Below are positions 19,101-25,758 of a stretch of 64,000 bases of DNA, piece by piece. The translations under genes were made by a program, and so were the position numbers. Location: assembly GCF_038443385.1 (NCBI RefSeq), contig NZ_CP151726.1, forward strand, positions 1,364,001 through 1,428,000, written 5' to 3'. How positions within the stretch are numbered: the first letter of the stretch is position 1; the number at the start of each line of letters is the position of its first letter. The DNA is from Stieleria varia (GTDB lineage: Bacteria > Planctomycetota > Planctomycetia > Pirellulales > Pirellulaceae). Below the pieces are notes generated by a model, which was given only the letters and a program-made list of their open reading frames with translations, did not search any database and was not told the origin of the DNA.

Positions 19101-19663
19101 GGTTGATCTGGTTGGTGCCGTTGGTGATTGTCATCAATCTGCTGGTCATCTATCTGCAATTTCGTCACATCCCGATCACGCTGGCCGTGTTCGCCGGGAT
19201 CCCTGTCGCGTTCGGCGGCGGCATGATCTTGCTGGCCATCTACGGAGCCGAAATGAACACCGCGATTTGGGTCGGGTTCATTGCCCTGTTCGGTATCGCG
19301 GTTGATGACGGCGTGGTGATCGCAACCTATCTCGATCAAGTCTTTACGAAACGACGACTGAACACCATTGCTGATATACGAGCCGCGACAATTGAGGCGG
19401 GTGTCAGGCGAATTCGACCTTGCCTGATGACAACGGCAACCACCCTGGTCGCACTCGTCCCCGTGCTGATGGCGACCGGCCGGGGGGCCGATGTCGCCCG
19501 CGCGATGGCGTTGCCGGTGTTCGGTGGAATGGCCGTGGAAGTGATCACGCTGTTCGTTGTCCCCGTCGTCTACTGCGGCTTCAAAGAATTCAAAATGAAT
19601 CTCGGCCTAGCGGATCACCACTGGAAAGGCACCGAAGATACGCCTCATCAATGGACAGCGTAG
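16103..19663 (+). CDS. CusA-like heavy-metal RND efflux pump
   Basis: 1186 residues from the ATG at 16103, which overlaps the preceding gene (ATGCTTAA). Family features: MLNAIIRFCVKEPWLVVLLT, RVPIDAIPNIGENQVIV, the TM4 motif AIAIGTMVDMAIIVSENIYQ (closest to the copper/silver branch) and C-terminal VGFIALFGIAVDDGVVIATY. It would export monovalent or divalent metal ions with its CusB-like partner. Between TM6 and TM7 there are two extra hydrophobic stretches (TALVAAIAASALFSLTALFI and LWAVTATTALLGAAAGWML), so 14 rather than 12 membrane helices are predicted. The stop codon lies inside a small palindromic repeat. Confidence 0.9.
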   Translation: MLNAIIRFCVKEPWLVVLLTVGVTVFGWISYRRVPIDAIPNIGENQVIVLTPWPGRSPKDIEDQVTYPLSVSLLAVPGAESVRGKSMFGYSFVQVTFKDSVDFYWARSRVSEQLGTAASQLPEGVVPQLGPDATGLGQVFYYVLVPPKDGMSLADLRSLQDFVIKYDLQAVEGVSEVASIGGYVRQYQIEVDPDKLRYHGIPLDQVVSAIRASNLDVGAKTVEAGGMEYIVRGKGFLGSDGATEKTIRDIEQSVIMQRDGVPVRVRDVAGVQLGPDFRRGALDYNGAEAVGGVVVMRYGENPRAVIERVKDKIAQIEPSLDGVRIKGIYDRTGLIDETVATLSTALRDEILITAVVILLFLLHIRSSFIVAVTLPIAVLLSFIAMNVFGVGANIMSLAGIAIAIGTMVDMAIIVSENIYQHLADWESGNTTGETDGESATDASAPDSLQANFPRSRSEVIYEAAAEVAPAVVTAVTTTIVSFLPVFFLTGRDYKLFAPLAMTKTFAISAALIAAVTIVPTLCQLMLRSANHRKRTALVAAIAASALFSLTALFIWGHHVVEEFGLPLWAVTATTALLGAAAGWMLTRERVRPMDENIVSRFIVWVYRPTLSFFLRHKLAFMALPSLIVILGLGGWFGLPSVVAPFERAAEKLGVRPNELPGYVDLKHTFTGLQSDDWIALDEGSWFYMPTLYPAASFSQSMQMLQTQDALIGQIPEVSDVLGKIGRIDSALDPAPAAMIETYVMLKPRQQWRPGVTARDIWDQINRVATLPGVTPASPLQPIEGRVVMLQSGIKAPMAIRIYGDDLQTLADAALQVSEHLRQSPYVNAGTVNPDIVLGKPYIEFTVDREAASRYGMSAQMVNQVIETALGGMNLIHTVEGRERYPVRLRYNRDLRERVEQLDRLPVVTHSGAVVPLGELAKLETTWGPGAINSENARLIAHVSFTSNGATGDLESIAAIEQSLLEAQSLPASDPNRLALPPGYSLEAVGSFRNQIEANRRLIWLVPLVIVINLLVIYLQFRHIPITLAVFAGIPVAFGGGMILLAIYGAEMNTAIWVGFIALFGIAVDDGVVIATYLDQVFTKRRLNTIADIRAATIEAGVRRIRPCLMTTATTLVALVPVLMATGRGADVARAMALPVFGGMAVEVITLFVVPVVYCGFKEFKMNLGLADHHWKGTEDTPHQWTA

Positions 19664-19707
19664 TGGGTTTCTCCAGAAATCCTTTGTAGTTGGAATTCTG
19701 GCGAATC
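19658..19707. repeat. Small palindromic repeat, copy A
   Basis: Reverse-complemented, this reads GATTCGCCAGAATTCC, a short loop, then ATTTCTGGAGAA and CCCACTACGC. It matches the element at 60188-60238 nearly base for base and can fold through TTCGCCAGAA and its complement. The stop codon of the CusA-like gene is inside it. Confidence 0.75.
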
Positions 19708-19743
19708 CCATTGCAAGCTGCGCAAGCAAAGCGATCTTAGGTT

Positions 19744-20673
19744 TTAGGTGTCCAACGTGGCGCACAGCGAGAGCGTCGCGACGCCGTAGAACGTGTACTC
19801 CACGTCAGCAGTGTGGTCCAATGCAAAACCCGTGAATCCTCCGCCGGGTGACTGCATCGACTCGGCGTAGCGGCGGATCGCCCGTACGTCGACTTGATCA
19901 GCCGCGTTCAGATCTACCAGAGTGATCAATCCGGTGCATGAACTGAGCAAGTCGGCGAAGGGAATTCGTGTGTTGGCCGACAAGCCGCCTTCGTCGGACT
20001 GCATCTCCGCCAAAAACTCAATCGTGGTCGCGTAACGACTCGGGTCCAAGATGCCCATCGTCTTGATCGTGCCGATCGCTGCGGCTGTGGGGTTCACGCC
20101 CGCACGCTTGGCCGCACGGATCTCCAAGTAACCTCCGTCGCGATGAGCTTGCGAGCGAATGAAACGCACGATGTCTTCGGGAGCCTCGGGCGTTCTGTCC
20201 ATCAGTTCGTAGCACAACACGGAGAGAAACGTCTGATACGTGCTGCCCGCGCGGCCTTCAGGGCTCTTTGCAAATCCACCGTCATCGGTTCGCAACGTGG
20301 ATAGCAAACGATCCACATTGTCCGCCCAAGTCGTGTCGTCGTCGCTGATCACCACGGCGCCGACGGCCATTTCGCAAATCGCGGCACCGAAGACGAGCGA
20401 GATCAGATCAATGATCGATTGTCGACTCGTCAAACAGCTTTTCAGAAAGTCCGCGGCGCGTTGTCCGATTTCCGGGGTCAACGCGCCGAGCACCCAAAGA
20501 CTGCGAAGTGCGAACGCCGTGTAATACGGATCGCTAGCGCCCTCACGCCCGGCAAATCCGCCGTCCTCGCGCTGCTTCGATTGCAACCACTTCGCGTGCG
20601 TCTGTCTCAGCGCTGGCTCCAATTGGGCCGCACCCATCGCCAGACGAAGCGTCAGGTCTTGCAGGTAGGACAA
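19744..20673 (-). CDS. Protein-prenyltransferase beta-subunit-like protein
   Basis: 309 residues made of alpha-alpha-barrel repeats with QKxxDGGF-like turns: KQREDGGFAGREG, LRTDDGGFAKSPEG, AHRDGGYLEIR, MQSDEGGLSANTR and MQSPGGGFTGFA. This is the repeat of squalene cyclases and of the beta subunits of protein farnesyl/geranylgeranyl transferases. The pattern FADLLSSCTGLITL and the late DHTADVEYTFYG sit where the beta-subunit zinc ligands (Asp, Cys, His) are expected, so a metal site may be kept. No alpha-subunit homologue is present in the window. Substrate unknown; catalytic activity is not shown by sequence alone. Confidence 0.75.
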   Translation of the reverse strand: MSYLQDLTLRLAMGAAQLEPALRQTHAKWLQSKQREDGGFAGREGASDPYYTAFALRSLWVLGALTPEIGQRAADFLKSCLTSRQSIIDLISLVFGAAICEMAVGAVVISDDDTTWADNVDRLLSTLRTDDGGFAKSPEGRAGSTYQTFLSVLCYELMDRTPEAPEDIVRFIRSQAHRDGGYLEIRAAKRAGVNPTAAAIGTIKTMGILDPSRYATTIEFLAEMQSDEGGLSANTRIPFADLLSSCTGLITLVDLNAADQVDVRAIRRYAESMQSPGGGFTGFALDHTADVEYTFYGVATLSLCATLDT

Positions 20674-20724
20674 GGTTCACGCGATCCGATGCACGAGATG
20701 AGTTGATGATGATTTCAAATCGAC

Positions 20725-21318
20725 TCAACCCACGCCGTTGGGATTGAAGTACTGTGGCTCGCTGCCTTCCTTCCACTTGATGTTGCATCCCAACGAAGCT
20801 CTTTGCTCGCTCGGCACAGCTGTCCCTGCCAGAACGGCGTCGATGGCTGCCCGCAGGTCTTGTCCGGTCACCGGAATGTCGCTGCCCGGTCGAGATGAAT
20901 CGAGCTGTCCTCGGTAAACAAGCTTTTGCTCACCATCGAACAGATAGAAATCTGGCGTGCATGCAGCCGCATAGTCCTTGGCCACACTCTGGTCACCATC
21001 GTACAGATAGGGAAACGCGTAGCCCCGCTGAGCCTTTTCCTCCGCCATCGCTGCTGGCGAATCATCCGGATACTTGTCCGCGTCGTTGCTGCTGATGCCG
21101 ACCACGGCCACGTCTTTGGGCAAGTAGTCGTCGGCAAGCGTCTTGAGTTGATCGGCAACGTGTTTGACGTAGGGGCAATGATTGCAGATGAACATCACCA
21201 ACAAAGCTTTCTTGCCGGCAAAGTCAGCGAGCGAAACCGTGCTGCCGTCGGTGTCGGTCAACGAAAAATCAGGCGCGGACGTGCCCAGGGGCATCATCGT
21301 GCTGGCGGTTCGAACCAT
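20725..21318 (-). CDS. Thioredoxin-fold (AhpC/TSA-like) protein with CNHC motif
   Basis: 197 residues. Peroxiredoxin/thioredoxin-like layout: LGTSAPDFSLTDTDGSTVSL, then KKALLVMFICNHCPYVKHVA with a CxxC pair (C-N-H-C), VAVVGISSNDADKYPDDS, and CTPDFYLFDGEQKLVYRGQL. It belongs to the cytosolic 'thioredoxin family protein' group with CNHCPYV; no signal peptide is visible. Start is the first ATG; ATGs eight and nine codons in are alternatives. It is likely a thiol-disulphide or peroxide-handling protein; the exact substrate is unknown. A 17-bp tandem repeat lies just upstream. Confidence 0.8.
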   Translation of the reverse strand: MVRTASTMMPLGTSAPDFSLTDTDGSTVSLADFAGKKALLVMFICNHCPYVKHVADQLKTLADDYLPKDVAVVGISSNDADKYPDDSPAAMAEEKAQRGYAFPYLYDGDQSVAKDYAAACTPDFYLFDGEQKLVYRGQLDSSRPGSDIPVTGQDLRAAIDAVLAGTAVPSEQRASLGCNIKWKEGSEPQYFNPNGVG

Positions 21319-21373
21319 GAGAGGAATCCTTTGATGCGGAGAGAGTAGAGAGTAGTGAACAGTGGGGACGGAG

Positions 21374-21418
21374 CCCTGTTTTTGTACTGGCCCTGTTTTT
21401 GTACTGGCCCTGTTTCTA
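21374..21418. repeat. 17-bp tandem repeat
   Basis: Two exact copies of CCCTGTTTTTGTACTGG and a partial third, between the fabI stop codon and the thioredoxin-like gene start (both minus strand). It occupies the 5' flank of the thioredoxin-like gene. Confidence 0.85.
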
Positions 21419-21430
21419 TTTCGGTACAGG

Positions 21431-22246
21431 TCAGTCTTTCACGCGATCAAGTAGTCGGCCGGGGCTGCCCATCGCGTGGTAGCCGCCGTCGACGTGCAGA
21501 ATCTCTCCGGTCACTCCGCTACTGGCTTCGCTCAGCAGGAACGCGCCGGTTCGCCCCACCTCTTCGTGACTGACGTTGCGTCCGATCGGCGCCATGTATT
21601 CGTAGAGCTTCAACATTTCTTCGACGCCCGCTGCGCGGCCGGCCAAGGTGCGGATCGGACCGGCTGACAACGCGTTGACGCGGACGCCTTGTGGTCCCAG
21701 ATCGTAGGCCAGATACCGCATCGCGGCTTCCAAAGCGGCTTTGCAGATGCCCATCACGTTGTAGCCAGGGACGCATTTTTCGCCGCCGAAGTACGTCATG
21801 GTCGCGATCGCACCCCCCGGATTAAGTATCGGCTTGGCCGCAGCGGCGCAAGCGAGCAGGGTGTAGACGCTGACATCCATTGCCAGTTTGAAACCGTCTC
21901 GGCTGGTATGGATCGTGTCTCTGGCCAGGTCTTCGCGGTCTGCGAAGGCGATTGAATGGAGCAGAAAGTCAATCTTTCCGAATTTTTCCTCGGTTTGGGA
22001 AAACACAGAGCGGATATCGTCATCCTTCTGCGCATCCATAGGCAACAGGAACTTTGCGTTCTCGTATTGATCGGTCAACTGCGAGACTCGCCGGCGATTT
22101 CGCTGCCTTTCGTCATCTGGGCGGTCGGGCAAGTGGGTAAAACCACATTCGCCTCCCGCGTCCATGATCTCCTTGGCAATAGCCCAGGCGATCGAATGAT
22201 CGTTGGCCACACCCAGAATCAGTCCTTTTTTACCTTTGAATTGCAT
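21431..22246 (-). CDS. fabI: Enoyl-[acyl-carrier-protein] reductase (NADH), FabI
   Basis: 271 residues, full family length. FabI-type nucleotide-binding start LILGVANDHSIAWAIAKEI, substrate loop and catalytic Y152/Y162/K169 in TYFGGEKCVPGYNVMGICKA, giving the FabI spacing Y-x9-Y-x6-K. Later motifs VRVNALSAGPIRTLA and GEILHVDGGYHAMG are also typical. It catalyses the last reduction in each cycle of fatty-acid elongation, in the cytoplasm. Start is the ATG at 22246. It is divergent from the sigma-54 activator gene. Confidence 0.95.
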   Translation of the reverse strand: MQFKGKKGLILGVANDHSIAWAIAKEIMDAGGECGFTHLPDRPDDERQRNRRRVSQLTDQYENAKFLLPMDAQKDDDIRSVFSQTEEKFGKIDFLLHSIAFADREDLARDTIHTSRDGFKLAMDVSVYTLLACAAAAKPILNPGGAIATMTYFGGEKCVPGYNVMGICKAALEAAMRYLAYDLGPQGVRVNALSAGPIRTLAGRAAGVEEMLKLYEYMAPIGRNVSHEEVGRTGAFLLSEASSGVTGEILHVDGGYHAMGSPGRLLDRVKD

Positions 22247-22490
22247 CTCAAATGTCTTTCATTAACCAAAGAAACACGTGTGTCGGCAGAAAAATCAAAA
22301 CCGTGCCGACATGGCACAGATGATAGCCGGCATGCCGCACACATCCGATCACGAACACTGGAACTCGACAAGATAACGTGGATGAACCGCACTCGTCTAT
22401 TTGCCAAGAAATGATAGTCCCACCAGGATCCCGAACGAATTGTGGGCTTGGTGCGAATCACTCGATGAAGGCAAAGACGTGGCTCCAACA

Positions 22491-24521
22491 ATGATGACGC
22501 ACCCCGAAACCAAAACCGATACGACCGCATGGTTGCAAGCCGTGTCCCAAATGGTCGCCCAACTGGTCGACTGTGATTCCTCCGAAAAACTGCTTTCGGT
22601 CACGCTGCCCGATCTGCTCAGCTCCGTCGGCATGGCGTCTGGCGGCGTTGTGATCAACGACGCAGGCACCTGGCGCTGCCAACACTGGACCGGACCGCAA
22701 GTGACATTGCCGACCGATTTGCTGGAGGAAACGCTCGACCGCTCCCAGCCCACGATCACCGATTCCTGGTGCGCCAGCCTCATCCGCCAAACCAGTACGG
22801 CGTCGGATTCACCGCTGTGGGTCACCCCCCCCAAGGTCCTGCTGTTGCAATCCACCAAGCGATTGAGTCTGTCCAGCGGCAGCCTGAATCACATGGTCGA
22901 CTTGCTGGCCAACAGCATTCGATTGATTGCCGATTCCGAGCTGAAATCCAAACGTATCGGCCAGTTGGCCGTTGTCCTGAAATCATCGGCTGCATGGTTG
23001 CAGATCGACGATGACGAGCAACTGCTGCGTCACATTGCAGACACGGCGACTCAACTGCTGCAGTGCGAACGTGCCAGTATCTTTCTCTGGGACAAACGTC
23101 GCAAGAAACTGATCGGTCGCCCCGCGTTGGGTATCGAAGACAAAGCGTTGGAGGTCTCCGACGACGCCGGCGTGGTCGGCGAAGTCCTGCAGAGCGGCGA
23201 AGCCAAGATTTGGAACAGTGTAAGTGACGATGAATCTCGCGTGAACCGCAGCGTCGATCGCCAACATGCGTTTCAGACGCATTCACTCGTCGCTGTCCCG
23301 ATGCGTGGTCAGCGAAACGAGATCATTGGCGTGTTCGAAGCGATCAATCATCGCGGCCGCATCTTCGATGCAGAACATGCGTTGGTTTTATCCGATCTGG
23401 CACAGCATGCCGCGGTCGCGATCCAAGCCGCCGGGGCACGACGTCAGTTGTCTGAATCATGCGATCGATTGGTCCGCGACGCAGCATCGGATGCGCAACT
23501 GATCGGAGCCCATCCCGATGTACGACAAGTGCGCATCAATGCGGACAAAGTCGCTCGAACCGATTTGAGCGTGTTGATTCTTGGCAAGAATGGCACCGGC
23601 AAAGAAGTCCTCGCTCGGCACCTGCACTATCAAAGTGATCGTCGCAGCGGCCCCTTCATCGCGGTCAACTGCGCGGCGTTGGTCGAATCGTTGCTGGAAA
23701 GCGAATTGTTCGGACACGAACGCGGTGCCTTTACCGATGCCAACCAAACCCGTGTCGGTAAGTTCGAACTCGCCAATGGTGGAACTCTGTTCTTAGACGA
23801 AATCGGGGACATGAGCCCTGGCGGACAAGCAAAGTTGCTGCGTGTCCTGGAAGAAAAAGTGGTCGTCCGTGTCGGCGGATCACAAACCATCCCCGTCGAT
23901 GTCCGCGTGATCGCGGCAACGAATCAGCCGCTGGAACAAATGATCGTGGAAAAACGTTTCCGCGAAGACCTGTATTTTCGATTGAACGTCGTCTCGTTGA
24001 CGCTGCCAGCCTTGTGTGACCGCGGTGACGATGTGTTGCTGTTGGCAGAACATTTCCTGCAACATTTTTGTTACCAAATCGGACGACAAGCTCCCACGCT
24101 CACCGATTCAGCCAAGTCGGCATTGCTGTCGTATCCTTGGCCGGGGAACATTCGCGAATTGCGCAATACAATGGAACGCGTTTGTTACTTGGTCACGCAA
24201 TCACAGATTACGGCGGATGACTTGTCGCTGGCGACATCACCCGGCTCCAGGCTGGCGGTTCCATCCGGCGCACCGCTCGTGTCGCGACGCTTTGACACCC
24301 CGCATGAATTGTCCGAATCGACGCGGATCTTTCAGATCGAGCACATCAAACGCGCCATCGAGTCGTGTGGTGGCAACATGACCGAAGCCGCCTCGCTGTT
24401 GGGCCTGCACCGCTCCAACCTGTATCGCAAGATGCGTCAACTGGGGATGAACACCTCCGAGTCAGACTCAGAGTCCGATTCCAACTCTGAATCCGAGACC
24501 GAATCCGACGACATCTCGTAG
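22491..24521 (+). CDS. GAF-domain sigma-54-dependent transcriptional activator
   Basis: About 677 residues from the ATG at 22491; the frame is open upstream to a TTG at 22401, so the start is uncertain. GAF domain at residues ~165-320, AAA+ sigma-54 interaction domain ~335-570 with Walker A LGKNGTGKE (~364-372) and Walker B LFLDEIGD (~433-440), and a C-terminal Fis-type helix-turn-helix (GGNMTEAASLLGLHRSNLYR). The sigma-54 contact loop reads GAFTDA instead of GAFTGA. A low-complexity Ser/Glu/Asp tail (SDSESDSNSESETESD) follows the DNA-binding domain. It activates unknown sigma-54 promoters in response to a ligand bound by GAF. Confidence 0.9.
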   Translation: MMTHPETKTDTTAWLQAVSQMVAQLVDCDSSEKLLSVTLPDLLSSVGMASGGVVINDAGTWRCQHWTGPQVTLPTDLLEETLDRSQPTITDSWCASLIRQTSTASDSPLWVTPPKVLLLQSTKRLSLSSGSLNHMVDLLANSIRLIADSELKSKRIGQLAVVLKSSAAWLQIDDDEQLLRHIADTATQLLQCERASIFLWDKRRKKLIGRPALGIEDKALEVSDDAGVVGEVLQSGEAKIWNSVSDDESRVNRSVDRQHAFQTHSLVAVPMRGQRNEIIGVFEAINHRGRIFDAEHALVLSDLAQHAAVAIQAAGARRQLSESCDRLVRDAASDAQLIGAHPDVRQVRINADKVARTDLSVLILGKNGTGKEVLARHLHYQSDRRSGPFIAVNCAALVESLLESELFGHERGAFTDANQTRVGKFELANGGTLFLDEIGDMSPGGQAKLLRVLEEKVVVRVGGSQTIPVDVRVIAATNQPLEQMIVEKRFREDLYFRLNVVSLTLPALCDRGDDVLLLAEHFLQHFCYQIGRQAPTLTDSAKSALLSYPWPGNIRELRNTMERVCYLVTQSQITADDLSLATSPGSRLAVPSGAPLVSRRFDTPHELSESTRIFQIEHIKRAIESCGGNMTEAASLLGLHRSNLYRKMRQLGMNTSESDSESDSNSESETESDDIS

Positions 24522-24553
24522 GTCATGCTCTGCATGACGAAATACGGCACGTC

Positions 24554-24667
24554 TCGGGGCACATCGTTCTTGCTTGGGCGTATGGTGGCCTTCATTTTCG
24601 ACTTGGAATGTCGAACGACGGTTGCCTATCGTCGCTCGACTTTCCAAGTCGATAGCGTGCCCCGTAA
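24554..24667. terminator. Long stem-loop between convergent genes
   Basis: TCGACTTGGAA (24598-24608) and GTCGAACGACG (24610-24620) pair with CGTCGCTCGAC (24630-24640) and TTCCAAGTCGA (24642-24652), giving a ~22-bp stem with one mismatch and a 9-nt loop. Further out CGGGGCAC pairs with GTGCCCCG. It lies between the stop codons of convergent genes (24521 and 24750), so it could be a two-way terminator or a mobile palindromic repeat. No other copy was seen in the window. Confidence 0.6.
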
Positions 24668-24749
24668 AACGTTTTGCCAATCACGAAACGGTGACTCGCG
24701 CAGAGATGCCCCCTCGCATTCACCTAAACGGCTCTGATGGACCGAGTGT

Positions 24750-25739
24750 TCATCCATCCTCACCAGATTCGTTGGGGAGCCCCACGCGACTCCAACCAAC
24801 GGCCAACATCGTTCCGGTCAGCATGCATCCAAACGTGTAGGCAGCCGTGGGGATGGTCGCCAACGTGTCGATTCCCAACAAGGAAACCGCAATCCCGGTT
24901 CCCAAGCCCGCGTTCTGCATGCCCACCTCCAACGTCAGAGCGCGGCGAAGTCGTTCAGGCAAACGGGCGATCGCTCCCACCGCGTAGCCCGCGGCATACC
25001 CCAGCAGATTGACCATCAACAAGGCGATCAACAGGCTTGCGTTGATCTGCTCCAAACGATGACGATTGCCTGCGACGACCGTGGCGATGATCCACAGCAG
25101 AGCCAGCGAAGCGATGGTTCCTGCAAAGCGGTCGGCTGAGCGTCGAAAGAACTCGCTGCGATGTGCAATCCAGCATCCCAACAGTGTCGGCAACACGACC
25201 AGCACGCTCAGCAACAAGGATGATTTCATCAAACTAACATCCGTTCGTTCTCCTAACGTCAGCCTTAGCATCAGTGGAACGGTCAAGGGAGAAAGGATGG
25301 TTGCGACGGTGGTCAGACTGACGGAGTAGGTGACGCTACCGCTCGCGGTCCGGGTCAGAACGTTGGATGCCATCGCGCCGGGCACGCAACCGACCAAGAT
25401 GACCCCGACGGCGATCTCTTGATCCATCGGGATCACCAGAGTCGCCAGCCAAGCAGCAGCAGGCATCACCAAGACTTGTGTGGCAACCCCCAGCACCACC
25501 CACCAAGGATGCCGCCGTAGCGGAACCAGTTCGTCACTGCGAACGAGTGTCCCAAGCGAGAACATGGTCACCACAATCAACGACCAGAGCAGCACACCGG
25601 TCGACGCAAAGGGATCAAAACCGGTCTGCTCCAGAGGCCACCAAAAGGCGAGCCCGGACGACAGGATCAACCAAAACAGCAATGACCGCGTGACGGATTT
25701 CACGTCGCGCCGCCTATCGTCCGCCTTGATGCTGGGCAA
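24750..25739 (-). CDS. Bile acid:sodium symporter (BASS/SBF) family transporter
   Basis: 329 residues with about nine to ten hydrophobic segments. Family motifs include TMFSLGTLVRSDELV, VGVILVGCVPGAMASNVLTR (the GCxPGxxxSN crossover) and LTLEVGMQNAGLGTGIAVSL (the ExGxQN crossover). The family moves organic anions with sodium across the inner membrane. The substrate here is unknown; bacterial members include pantoate, keto-acid and sulphur-compound carriers. It stands 19 bp upstream of the prolyl oligopeptidase stop codon on the same strand. Confidence 0.88.
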   Translation of the reverse strand: MPSIKADDRRRDVKSVTRSLLFWLILSSGLAFWWPLEQTGFDPFASTGVLLWSLIVVTMFSLGTLVRSDELVPLRRHPWWVVLGVATQVLVMPAAAWLATLVIPMDQEIAVGVILVGCVPGAMASNVLTRTASGSVTYSVSLTTVATILSPLTVPLMLRLTLGERTDVSLMKSSLLLSVLVVLPTLLGCWIAHRSEFFRRSADRFAGTIASLALLWIIATVVAGNRHRLEQINASLLIALLMVNLLGYAAGYAVGAIARLPERLRRALTLEVGMQNAGLGTGIAVSLLGIDTLATIPTAAYTFGCMLTGTMLAVGWSRVGLPNESGEDG

Positions 25740-25758
25740 AGGCCATCCATCAATGCGG

